A stretch of DNA of 64,000 nt. Origin: an uncultured Bacteroidales bacterium (lineage in GTDB: Bacteria; Bacteroidota; Bacteroidia; Bacteroidales; P3). This document shows, piece by piece, positions 25,620 to 34,000 of the stretch. The position numbers were made by a program, and so were the translations under genes. The notes below the pieces were generated by a model. That model was not told the DNA's origin. It was given only the letters and a program-made list of their open reading frames with translations, and searched no databases. Position 1 is the stretch's first letter. Every line of letters begins with the position of its first letter. The stretch is from NCBI GenBank assembly GCA_900317955.1, contig ONIP01000013.1:25465-89464 (forward strand), in the 5' to 3' direction.

Positions 25620-27383
25620 ATGAAAAAAACACTTTCTCTCACCCTCTTCATTGCAATCCTTGCGATAGGCTACCATGCCTCGGCTTGCACCAATTTCCTG
25701 TTCACCAAAGGTGCCACCAAGGACGGCAGCACCATGATTACCTATGCCGCCGACAGCCATGTGCTGTATGGCGAGCTGTACTACCGCAAGGCTGCCGACT
25801 ACCCCGCCGGTACCATGTTCATGCTTGTCGATTGGGACAGTGGCCGCAAACTCTTCGAAATTCCCCAAGTGGCCCACACCTACAGCGTTGTCGGCAACAT
25901 GAATGAACACCAGCTTGCCATCGGCGAAACCACCTACGGCGGCCGCGAAGAATGCTGGAAAGACGAAGTCAAAGGCATCGACTACGGCTCCCTCATCTAC
26001 GTCACCCTCCAACGCGCCAAGAACGCCCGCGAAGCCATCTACTGGATGACCAAAATGGTGGCCGACTATGGCTATTGCAGCGAAGGCGAAAGCTTCTCCA
26101 TCTGCGACCCCAACGAAGTTTGGATTCTCGAACTCATCGGCAAACGCGGTGCCCCCGTCAAGGCCGACCTCGCCAAAAAGCTCAAATATAAATACACCGA
26201 CGGCGCTGTATGGGTTGCCCGCCGCATTCCCGACGGCTATGTCAGCGGCCACGCCAACCAAGCCCGCATCACCCAGTTCCCCATGGAAGGCAAAAAATTC
26301 AGCAAGGCCAAAGGCAAAGGTCTGCACACCGTTATCAGCAGCAACCACATGGACTACATCTATGAGCCCGAAGTGGAATGCGTATATGCCTCCGATGTAG
26401 TCACCTACGCCCGTGCCTGCGGATGGTTCAATGGCAAAGACGAAGAATTCTCCTTCTGCGACACCTACGCACCCCTCACCTTCAGCGGCATCCGTGGCTG
26501 CGACGCCCGCGTCTATGCCATGTTCCGCCGTGTCAACGGTGAAGCTCGCCGCTATGAGCAATACGCCATGGGCAACCCCAAAGCCGAGCGCATGCCCCTC
26601 TGGATTAAACCCGACCACAAAGTCGATGTCCACGAAGTCATGAACCTCATGCGCGACCACTACGAAGGCACCCCAATGGACATGTCCAAAGACATGGGCG
26701 CCGGTCCCTTCGCCTGCCCCTACCGCTGGCGTCCCATGGGATTCGAAATCAACGGCCAACAATACATCCACGAACGCGCCACCTCTACTCAACAAACCGG
26801 CTTCAGTTTCGTGGCCCAGTGCCGCAGCTGGCTCCCCGCTAAAATCGGCGGCATCCTCTGGTTCGGCGTCGACGACACCTACAGCACCGTCTACTGCCCC
26901 ATGTACTGCGGCATCACCAACATCCCCGAATGCTTCCGTCAAGGCAACGGCGACATGCTCACCTACAGCGAAACGGCCGCCTTCTGGCTCTTCAACCGCG
27001 TCACCAACTTCGTCTACAGCCGCTACAGCGACATGATTGTCGACCTCCAGAGAGTTCAAAACCAACTCGAAACCAACTTCATCAAAGACGTTGAACGTTT
27101 CGACCGCAAAGCCTCTCAGTCCACCAACAACGAAGAGGCCCTCACCCACCAACTCAACGACTTCTCCAACCGCATGGCCAACCGCATGATGAAATCCTGG
27201 AGAGAACTTGACCAATACCTCCTCGTCAAATACATCGACGGCAACATCAAGAAAGAAAAAGACGGCAAATTTGAACGCACCGAAACCGGCAACGCCGCCT
27301 TCCCCATGCAGCCCAAATACCCCGAATGGTTCTATAAAATGATTGTCGACGACCACGGCAGCATAATCCGCCAAACCTTCTAA
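25620..27383 (+). CDS. Peptidase family C69 dipeptidase, secreted
   Basis: A 587-residue Ntn-hydrolase-fold dipeptidase. A signal peptide (residues 1-22) ends directly before Cys23 in SACTNF; in C69 enzymes this Cys becomes the N-terminal nucleophile. GATKDGSTMITYAADSH follows as the usual substrate-pocket stretch (about 31-47), then NEHQLAIGETT (about 99-109). The family cleaves dipeptides, here most likely in the periplasm. It is one base apart from the arginase-like gene, so the two form an operon ended by the terminator at 28589. Strong C-ending codon bias suggests high expression. Confidence 0.92.
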   Translation: MKKTLSLTLFIAILAIGYHASACTNFLFTKGATKDGSTMITYAADSHVLYGELYYRKAADYPAGTMFMLVDWDSGRKLFEIPQVAHTYSVVGNMNEHQLAIGETTYGGREECWKDEVKGIDYGSLIYVTLQRAKNAREAIYWMTKMVADYGYCSEGESFSICDPNEVWILELIGKRGAPVKADLAKKLKYKYTDGAVWVARRIPDGYVSGHANQARITQFPMEGKKFSKAKGKGLHTVISSNHMDYIYEPEVECVYASDVVTYARACGWFNGKDEEFSFCDTYAPLTFSGIRGCDARVYAMFRRVNGEARRYEQYAMGNPKAERMPLWIKPDHKVDVHEVMNLMRDHYEGTPMDMSKDMGAGPFACPYRWRPMGFEINGQQYIHERATSTQQTGFSFVAQCRSWLPAKIGGILWFGVDDTYSTVYCPMYCGITNIPECFRQGNGDMLTYSETAAFWLFNRVTNFVYSRYSDMIVDLQRVQNQLETNFIKDVERFDRKASQSTNNEEALTHQLNDFSNRMANRMMKSWRELDQYLLVKYIDGNIKKEKDGKFERTETGNAAFPMQPKYPEWFYKMIVDDHGSIIRQTF

Positions 27384-27384
27384 T

Positions 27385-28563
27385 ATGTCTATAGAACAAT
27401 ACCTGTCACCCATCAACCCCGACGACCTGGGCTATACCCCATCCGAAGTCGCCGTCACACTGGGCACACGCATCACCGCCTTCACCCCCCAAAACGGTTT
27501 CCCCGACCTCCCATCACACGGTCTGGTTCTGGTTGGCGTGGGTGAAGACCGTGGCGCCGAAAACAACGCCGGATGCGGCGAAGCCCCAAACGAGATTCGC
27601 ACCTACCTCTACCGGCTGGCTATACCTACCTCCGATACCGCCATCACCGACCTCGGCAACGTCATCCCCGGCCAAACCGCAGGCGATACCTACTTCGCCC
27701 TCGCCGAAATCGTCGCCGCCGTCCTCCGCAACGACTCCACCCTCATCATCCTCGGCGGCAGCCAAGACCTCACCTTCGCCGCCTACAAAGGCTACGAACT
27801 CTGCAACCGCATCCTCAACATTGCCGCCATCGACTCCCGGTTCGACCTAGAAAACAACGACGAAATCACCTCCCGCACCTGGCTCCGCAACATCATCATG
27901 CAGCAGCCCAACTATCTTTTCTTCAACTCCACCATCGGCTACCAAACCCATTTCGTGGGCTTCGACTACGTCAAACTCATGGACTCCCTCAAATTCGACG
28001 CCTACCGTGTCGGTGAAATGCAAGGAGACATGACCCGTGCCGAAACCCTCATCCGCAACTCCGACCTCATCAGCGTCGACATCGGCGCCATACGCCAAAG
28101 CGACGCCCCCGGCAACGGCTACCCCTCCCCCCACGGCTTCTACGGCGAAGAATTCTGCCAGATGGCCCGCTTCGCCGGCATGAGCGGCAAAACCTCCTGC
28201 TTCGGCATCTTCGAAGTCAACCCCCTCTTCGACAACCACAGCCAAACCTCCCACATGGTGGCACAAGGCGTGTGGTACTTTATCGAGGGCTTCTACAACC
28301 GCAAACACGACGACCCACTCCTCAACCCCGAAAACTGCCTCCACTTCATCGTCAGACTCGAGGAACACGACATCGATATCGACTTCTACAAAAGCAAACT
28401 CAGCAACCGCTGGTGGATACGCGTTCCCTGCGACAACGAAGAACTGCGTTCCATCTACTCCAGCCACCTCATGCTCCCCTGCACCTATGCCGACTACCAG
28501 CAAGCCATGCAAGGCGAGGTACCTGCCCTTTGGTGGAAATACTACGGAAGGCTCAACGGCTAA
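27385..28563 (+). CDS. Arginase/formimidoylglutamase-fold protein with altered metal site
   Basis: A 392-residue member of the ureohydrolase fold, of the Bacteroidota branch often labelled formimidoylglutamase. Landmarks are present but the manganese ligands are changed: GGH(H/D)D reads GGSQD (about 113-117), DAHxD reads DSRFD (about 141-145), and the DxD motif reads VDIGAIRQSDAP (about 225-236). At least the His ligands and one Asp are missing, so arginase-type hydrolysis is unlikely. The C-terminal 100 residues (FYNRKHDDP to WWKYYGRLNG) are an extension special to this branch. Co-transcribed with the dipeptidase. Function unknown. Confidence 0.85.
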   Translation: MSIEQYLSPINPDDLGYTPSEVAVTLGTRITAFTPQNGFPDLPSHGLVLVGVGEDRGAENNAGCGEAPNEIRTYLYRLAIPTSDTAITDLGNVIPGQTAGDTYFALAEIVAAVLRNDSTLIILGGSQDLTFAAYKGYELCNRILNIAAIDSRFDLENNDEITSRTWLRNIIMQQPNYLFFNSTIGYQTHFVGFDYVKLMDSLKFDAYRVGEMQGDMTRAETLIRNSDLISVDIGAIRQSDAPGNGYPSPHGFYGEEFCQMARFAGMSGKTSCFGIFEVNPLFDNHSQTSHMVAQGVWYFIEGFYNRKHDDPLLNPENCLHFIVRLEEHDIDIDFYKSKLSNRWWIRVPCDNEELRSIYSSHLMLPCTYADYQQAMQGEVPALWWKYYGRLNG

Positions 28564-28588
28564 CCCTATTCAACCCCATACTAAAGAA

Positions 28589-28615
28589 AAAGCCCGGCAA
28601 ATCCGGGCTTTTTTC
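28589..28615 (+). terminator. Intrinsic terminator, usable in both directions
   Basis: A 9-bp stem (28589-28597 with 28603-28611), loop CAAAT, then a T tract. The A tract on the left makes it equally good for the small minus-strand gene whose stop lies at 28619. Confidence 0.93.
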
Positions 28616-28618
28616 TTA

Positions 28619-28783
28619 CTAATTGAGATAAACTTTAATTCTTACATCCCCTACGCGGATGTTCTGACAACACCGCGCATACCGGAGAATGTTCTGCACA
28701 ACTTCTGGTGAGGGTTGTACGTTTGTGCTTGCAGTTTCAAAGGATGTACTTGTTTCGTGATAAAAATCGTAGTCCTGCATCAT
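28619..28783 (-). CDS. Small 54-residue protein downstream of the sigma factor
   Basis: Minus-strand ATG at 28781-28783 (a second ATG follows at once) to TAG at 28619-28621. The protein starts MMQDYDFYHE, has an acidic/polar first half, then a helix PEVVQNILRYARCCQ (about 26-40) and ends IRVGDVRIKVYLN. This build (a polar head, SPxxVxxILxYA helix, final LN) is one I recall from short conserved Bacteroidota proteins. It lies 211 bases after the sigma gene on the same strand and ends 4 bases before a terminator, both of which support it being real. Function unknown; a partner of the sigma factor is a guess from position. Confidence 0.72.
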   Translation of the reverse strand: MMQDYDFYHETSTSFETASTNVQPSPEVVQNILRYARCCQNIRVGDVRIKVYLN

Positions 28784-28994
28784 ACGCGCCTTTTTAAGTT
28801 GAACATTGGGTTTAAGTCTATCATGTTATATAAACTTTTCGCTCTAAAAACTCAAAAAAGCAACAATTATTGTGCAGACAAATGTTAATTAACACCAAAA
28901 AAAACTAAAAACATTGAGACACAAACCAAAAGAATGGGTGACAATCCATTAGTTCATGCCACCAAATCTTTTGTCCTGAAGATTTTTAAGCAAC

Positions 28995-29597
28995 TTAAAG
29001 TTCCATGAACATATTATGCTCCTCGGCCAGGCGCCTCAGATTGATAATAGCATAGCGCATACGGCCCAAAGCCGTGTTGATGCTCACGCCTGTGCGCGCC
29101 GCTATATCCTTGAAATCGCACTTGCCGTAATGGCGCAATATCACCACTCGCCGCTGCTCCGGGGGAAGCATCTTCACCAGCTTGCGGATATTGCTGCTCG
29201 TCTGCTGCCGCATGATACTCTGCTCCACATTGTCATCATGAAGCTGCAAAGTGTCCACCACGTCGTAATCCGGACGGTTCGGCACAATGGGCATCTTGCT
29301 GTTACGGCGGAAATAATCCACTATCAAATTGTGTGCAATACGCATTACCCAGTGGATGAACTTATTCTCATCCTTGTAGGCACCTCCGTTGATGGTTGCC
29401 ACCACCTTGAAGAATGTGTCCTGAAAAATGTCATCTGCCACATCCTTGTCCTTCACCACGGAAAAGATATATCCGTACACCTTGGCCTGGTAGCGGGCCA
29501 GAAGAACTTCGAAACAGGCGGCATTGCCATCTCTATAACCCTGTATCAGCTCGTTGTCGGGGAGCGTCGTAAGTGATGCGTCTATCATTCTTATCAC
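28995..29597 (-). CDS. ECF-type RNA polymerase sigma factor
   Basis: A 200-residue sigma-70 protein with both regions: region 2 at about 25-95 (ADDIFQDTFFKVV, then FIHWVMRIAHNLIVDYFRR) and region 4 at about 135-190 (MLPPEQRRVVILRHYG, then FKDIAARTGVSINTALGRMRYA). It resembles the chromosomally conserved RpoE-like sigma of Bacteroidales. No anti-sigma gene lies behind it; instead a 54-residue small protein follows on the same strand. MIRMIDAS gives two close start choices. A -7 box lies at 29669. Confidence 0.94.
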   Translation of the reverse strand: MIRMIDASLTTLPDNELIQGYRDGNAACFEVLLARYQAKVYGYIFSVVKDKDVADDIFQDTFFKVVATINGGAYKDENKFIHWVMRIAHNLIVDYFRRNSKMPIVPNRPDYDVVDTLQLHDDNVEQSIMRQQTSSNIRKLVKMLPPEQRRVVILRHYGKCDFKDIAARTGVSINTALGRMRYAIINLRRLAEEHNMFMEL

Positions 29598-29668
29598 TGT
29601 TTAATTGGTTGAACTGATAAGTTTTTCCTCGATAGTGTTCGTATTAGTTATTATTTAATTTCGAAATG

Positions 29669-29676
29669 CAAAAATA
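29669..29676 (-). promoter_or_regulatory. -7 box for the sigma factor gene
   Basis: TATTTTTG on the minus strand, 72 bases before the start, with TTG (29693-29695) 16 bases upstream. Confidence 0.55.
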
Positions 29677-29850
29677 CATAATTTTTTGCATTCAACAACT
29701 TTTTCTACGTAATATTTTTGATTTTAGTATGCTCTGCCATAAAAAAATTGCATCCCGCCCTCTACAAACCTCCTATCCCCCCTTCTGCCAACCACCTATC
29801 TTTTAGCCATCAGTCTACAATATCGCTGCCTGCTTGACGCTTAGTAAAGA

Positions 29851-30366
29851 TTAGTAATCGCCCCGGGAAAGATCCATACTCGCTTCATGCGATTTTGGCC
29901 GGGGTCCCTGCACCCAAGGTCGATAATTGAAGTTCCACAGCCGTATATCCTGCGGCGAAGTGATGAGTAAAGGCCCCAACTTATTCCTTATTGCGGAATC
30001 CGACACCCGCGCCTCCGGTAACACACGCACAACCGTACTATCCTTTATGATTGAAATATTAAGCATTACCATCTCTTCTATAAGCAAATCCTGCTGGTAA
30101 AGCGACATCCCGCCCGACAACACTTTGAGCGTATAGCTGCCTGCCGGCAACGTCTCAACCGAAAAATAGCCTTTCTCGTCGCTCATCGTGCCTGCAACCA
30201 ATCTTTCCCCGTCCAGAAACTGAACCAAACAAAATGGCTCGGGTTCCCCTGTATGATGGTTGGAGATAGCTCCCATCACACTCACCGTATCCACATCGCC
30301 CTCTTGCTGGCCATAAGCCTCCGCAAAGACCAAACTGCAAAGCATAACAATAATCCACCTTTTCAT
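29851..30366 (-). CDS. Secreted protein with carboxypeptidase-regulatory-like domain
   Basis: A 171-residue protein. The signal peptide covers residues 1-19 (ends AYGQ). A transthyretin-like beta sandwich fills about 28-100, with VMGAISNHHTGEPEPFCLVQF and GYFSVETLPAGSYTLKVLSGG, the normal carboxypeptidase regulatory-like pattern. The last 60 residues are polar and unassigned. It follows the larger gene at 30376 by 9 bases and probably works with it in the envelope. The short spacing and shared domain type suggest duplication or joint complex formation. Confidence 0.8.
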   Translation of the reverse strand: MKRWIIVMLCSLVFAEAYGQQEGDVDTVSVMGAISNHHTGEPEPFCLVQFLDGERLVAGTMSDEKGYFSVETLPAGSYTLKVLSGGMSLYQQDLLIEEMVMLNISIIKDSTVVRVLPEARVSDSAIRNKLGPLLITSPQDIRLWNFNYRPWVQGPRPKSHEASMDLSRGDY

Positions 30367-30375
30367 GATAGTTTT

Positions 30376-31680
30376 CTATTCTTTCTTTTTGTCAATTAAT
30401 ATCTGTAGTTTTTCTCTAAGCATCTGCAACGGGAGTTTATCGACGACAATACTGTTGAACTTACCCCAATACGAAACATCGTAGTCACTCGCCCCGAAAG
30501 CCCCTAAAAGCGTCTGAGGCCGCACTTGTATCGTATCACCCGCAATCCCGTCGTCGGCAAGCGAGAAATCTGTCAGCACCCACTCCTCGCAGGTCTGCCA
30601 CCACTGCGACACGGAATCCATCTCGGGGTTGGCTTTGCCCAGATGAAACTGCTTGTAATTATAATATCGTGTCAGCGTATAACGACCCTCGCGCACATCG
30701 TAGTCCCACAACGACGAATCCGCATCATAAGTCATCCTGCTATACGCAAAGTTAACCCAGCCGGTATTGGACAATCGCACCGTATGCGGTTCTTTTACCG
30801 ACACCAATTTCACCATAGCCAAATCACTTTTGCGAATGGTATACTCAAACTTCATCAACGCCTTTCCATATTGCATTTTAGCTCTGAGCAAGTAATACTT
30901 CTCTCCATTGTCCTCAAACTCATTCACAGCACTGAACATAAGATCATCAATAACACGCTTGGCAAACAATTTACTGGCCTCCGGTGTATAAATGGGGTCG
31001 AAAAGACTCTCGTTGTCACCATACGCCAACATCTCACCGACCATATCATTATGGCCAACTTTGGAAACAACCAAATCAGGGTCGTACACCACCAACCGAT
31101 GCTTCAACAGCGTTTTGAAGTCGGTTGGCAACTCGCGCCTGCCTCTGGAAAACTTGTAGCTTAATTTATCGCTATAATACAAATATCCCTCACGCCTTGC
31201 CTTTATCACAGCCTCGTCCATAAGATAGAGTTCGTTATCCACCGCCCGCCAGTCGCGAAAGAAAAATCTGGAGTAATTTGTATCTTTATGATAGTTTTTT
31301 TCAATCCTCGCTATGGCCTCTTTCAAGAGGTCTATGGGATAACGGAAATCCTTCACCTCCACCATTTTCAGCATAATGGCTTTCTCCTTCAGCTTTATCC
31401 GGCTTGACCGCATCAGTTCCTTCACAGTGGTCTCGACTGTGGTATAACCAACACTGCGAACAACGACGGTGTCACCCTCTGACCCCGGCACCACTCTCAA
31501 CTCATACTCGCCTTCATCGTTACACGACACGCCGACACCTGAGCCTTTCAACTGCAATGTTGCATAAGGCACCCCCTTCGAACCACTTGTAACAACACCG
31601 CTGATGGCAATAAAGTCATTCTGCGCCTCAGCAACGCAGCCCAACAATAATATAAGAATGATTAATAACAATCTTTTCAT
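30376..31680 (-). CDS. Carboxypeptidase-like regulatory domain protein, DUF5686-like middle
   Basis: A 434-residue exported protein: signal peptide 1-19, a CarboxypepD_reg-like beta sandwich at about 25-110 (ISGVVTSGSKGVPYATLQLKG, quoted as ISGVVTSG and VPYATLQLKG), then a large region beginning YPIDLLKEAIARIEKNYHKD (about 113-132) that resembles the start of DUF5686-type proteins but is shorter and lacks the C-terminal barrel. In Bacteroidota such proteins sit in or at the outer membrane. First gene of a two-gene operon; the promoter is about 270 bases upstream. Confidence 0.82.
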   Translation of the reverse strand: MKRLLLIILILLLGCVAEAQNDFIAISGVVTSGSKGVPYATLQLKGSGVGVSCNDEGEYELRVVPGSEGDTVVVRSVGYTTVETTVKELMRSSRIKLKEKAIMLKMVEVKDFRYPIDLLKEAIARIEKNYHKDTNYSRFFFRDWRAVDNELYLMDEAVIKARREGYLYYSDKLSYKFSRGRRELPTDFKTLLKHRLVVYDPDLVVSKVGHNDMVGEMLAYGDNESLFDPIYTPEASKLFAKRVIDDLMFSAVNEFEDNGEKYYLLRAKMQYGKALMKFEYTIRKSDLAMVKLVSVKEPHTVRLSNTGWVNFAYSRMTYDADSSLWDYDVREGRYTLTRYYNYKQFHLGKANPEMDSVSQWWQTCEEWVLTDFSLADDGIAGDTIQVRPQTLLGAFGASDYDVSYWGKFNSIVVDKLPLQMLREKLQILIDKKKE

Positions 31681-32397
31681 TCAACTAACATTAATTATAT
31701 TATGCAGTCCGAAAAAAAACAATTTAGAAGGTCCCTCTCCCAGAAAAATCCCCTTTTACGACAGGCATCGGTCATAAAAAACGCAGTTCAACAACATTTA
31801 TACCACAACTGTTTCGCACATAAAAAATGCGAAACGAATGTGGAAGAATAGTAGCATAAATGCCTACCATACGAACAATTAATTGTCAAAATGTGTATCT
31901 TTTAACTGGCATTTGCAGGACACCTGCAACATTGTTTGTTTTCCGGTGCAAAGATACAAAATATTTTTCATTTCTCTACAAAAGCGGAACAGACCTAATG
32001 CAGGGGACGATGGCAGGACTATCATAGGCATGGGCAGCCCGAAGGAGGGAGAAGGGCCACTTCGTACCGTCCAGAGAATATGGTTTGACACGAGGGAAAA
32101 AGATAACGCCGAACCACACAACAAGGAATGGATTTTTGGTAGTGAACGGGCGGAAAACGGGCAGAATTTCGTACCAAACGGCACCAAAATCATGGGACGA
32201 ATGAATCAAAAAAGACCATTTAAGGGGTATTTTATCCCCAATTACCCCAAAAACGGCACTTTCGTCACTTTTTTTATATGGCATCACATTTATTTTGCCA
32301 CACGGGCTATTCTGTGTAATTTTGCAACGTAATTGAATGGCGAAGGCACCGTGCCCGCCACAAAAACAAGTCGAAAAAAAACAACATCAAGAGCAAA
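31681..32397. other. 717-base stretch without a recognised gene
   Basis: Apart from the minus-strand promoter at 31949, no convincing gene is seen. Frames of 149 residues (+, 31883-32332) and 103-104 residues (-) overlap here but have no domain, no start context and no codon bias. TTTCGTACC-type words recur (31949 side and 32165), and the sequence is unlike the coding-biased neighbourhood. The plus-strand skew changes from C-rich to G-rich here, so it may be an old junction. Confidence 0.5.
31949..31982 (-). promoter_or_regulatory. Probable promoter for the 31680-29851 operon
   Basis: Minus strand TATCTTTG (31949-31956) with TTTG (31979-31982) 22 bases upstream, slightly long. It implies a 5' leader of about 265 bases. 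Confidence 0.55.
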
Positions 32398-33096
32398 ATG
32401 CAATCTATTTATCTGACACGGTTACTTATGAGCTACGGCATTCTGGCCAATATGATACAATCAAGCGTCAACAACGACAAGAGAGTTGCTCACCGCGGCG
32501 GCGGTTCGGCAAAGAAGCCCCAAGGCGAGCGCAAACCTGAATGCCGGATAATTGCTATCGGAACCCATAAAGGAAGGCACAACAGGAGCCTCGACCGTCG
32601 ACTGAAAGGGTTGCGCGAAGGCGACCGCGTGGTGCTGGAATACGGTGGCGATTATTGTAAGTACAACTGGGCGGCAATCGCATCCAATCCCGATGGCTAC
32701 CACGAAAGTGAGTTGAGTTTCGGCCAGTTCCGTGAGACTTATACCCACGCTATAGCCAAGATAAAGTCTCTCGGGGCACAGCCGGTGCTGCTCACCCTGC
32801 CCACATTGCTGCCGCAGCGTTTTTTCGACCACATCAGCCGCAACCTGAACCGCGGCAACCTGCTGCAATGGCTGGGCGGCGACGTGTGCGCACTCAACCG
32901 TTGGCAGGAACAGTTTAACGAAGAGGTTTTGAGTTTGGCAGCACAACACCAGTTGGCTGTAATTGATATAAACAATGCCTTTCTACAGCACAACTATATG
33001 GAGAACTGCTACCGCAGCGACGGTATGCACCCCAACAGCATAGGAGATGCCGTGATAGAGGAACTGGTGGCCAACTGGAACAGCCGCCAGAACTAA
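32398..33096 (+). pseudogene. Decayed SGNH/GDSL hydrolase
   Basis: The 232-residue frame matches a Bacteroidota SGNH family from about residue 75: REGDRVVLEYGG (about 73-84), then YNWAAIASNPDGYHES, and the block V motif SDGMHPNSIG with the catalytic Asp/His. Two other key blocks are damaged. Block III, normally YGGNDCDYNW, reads YGGDYCKYNW, so the oxyanion Asn is lost. Block I (GDSxT) is absent from this frame, but the +1 frame at 32337-32540 reads YLSDTVTYELRHSGQYDTIK, which looks like a changed GDSVTYG region, pointing to a frameshift. Probably a pseudogene; its 3' end overlaps the next gene by 4 bases, convergently. Confidence 0.65.
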
Positions 33097-33920
33097 CGCA
33101 CCCGCGAAAAGCAACTGGTTTTGCAGAGATAATAAGGGTGGGAGAAGAGCACCTGATCCGACCGTTCGGGGGTGATGAAGAGGTTGGCGGCGGCGACATC
33201 GGCACGATGGGTGCGTAGTACGTCGATTATTTCGATGAACTTATAGCCGCTGAAATGCACCGGACGTTCGATGAACAGGCTGAATCTCAACATCATTTCC
33301 ACTTCAAAACCAGTCCACACATTCTCTTTATAGAAGCTGAAAGGAGCGTTGTCGGCCAGCGTTGCCACCTCGATAGGATGACCTTTCAAGTCAGCAAGGC
33401 CGTCGAAGGTGGGCATGGCGACCGTGTCAATCTGCTCGGAGAACCAGCGGGAGAACATTTCATCGAGGGTACCATCGGATTTTATCTGCACCAGAAAGTC
33501 GTTGAAACGGTTGCACAACTCCTTGTCTTGAGGGTTGAAGGCAGTGGCTACGTCAAAACCTCCGGGCAAGTTGAAATCAACCGCAAGACCATGACTGGCA
33601 AGACCGAGGGTGGTCAATACCACGGTGTCGGTAATGCCACATTCTGCCTTGCCTTCTTTTATGGCTCCGAAAAGTTCGGTGGGGGAGTCACAACGCACCA
33701 AGTTGATGTTTGAGAAGTTGTTGGTGTCGCTGAGCAACACATCGCTGGTGCTGCTTGTAATGACTGCAACCGAGTGACCCTCCAAATCTTCAAGACAGGT
33801 GAATCCCGCAACGGTGGCAGGAGCCGCAGGCTCGTTATTACAGCCTGTAAACAATGCTGCAACGCAGGCAACAAGGAGGGAACAGGCCAATCCCCTTAGA
33901 CGTAAACTATTGTTCGACAT
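33093..33920 (-). CDS. Solute-binding lipoprotein with swapped lobes (SBP_bac_3-like)
   Basis: A 275-residue lipoprotein (lipobox FTGC, Cys27). The mature part holds the two halves of an amino-acid-type periplasmic binding protein, but in reverse order. Residues about 39-165 match the second lobe: LEDLEGHSVAVITSSTSD, the IKEGKAECGI helix, and the usual ending IKSDGTLDEMFSRWF. Residues about 175-270 match the first lobe: NAPFSFYKENVWTGFEVEMM, VLRTHRADVAAANLFIT, PERSDQVLFSHPYY. The chain stops just after this. The type of ligand is not evident, and no ABC permease or ATPase gene is next to it. Confidence 0.8.
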   Translation of the reverse strand: MSNNSLRLRGLACSLLVACVAALFTGCNNEPAAPATVAGFTCLEDLEGHSVAVITSSTSDVLLSDTNNFSNINLVRCDSPTELFGAIKEGKAECGITDTVVLTTLGLASHGLAVDFNLPGGFDVATAFNPQDKELCNRFNDFLVQIKSDGTLDEMFSRWFSEQIDTVAMPTFDGLADLKGHPIEVATLADNAPFSFYKENVWTGFEVEMMLRFSLFIERPVHFSGYKFIEIIDVLRTHRADVAAANLFITPERSDQVLFSHPYYLCKTSCFSRVR

Positions 33921-34000
33921 AATATTATTGGTACAAAACTATATTTTTTCCGAAAGCAAAAATACACATTTTTTTCGGATAAATGACAGTTTTGCGCGCC

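Noticed and set aside
25599..27416. 605-residue minus-strand frame opposite the C69 dipeptidase
   Set aside because: It is the mirror of a strongly biased gene (C-ending codons leave few antisense stops), has low-complexity Val/Gly/Ala/Glu text and no domain.
31883..32332. 149-residue plus-strand protein
   Set aside because: No motif, no codon bias, and equally long frames on the other strand; treated as non-coding.
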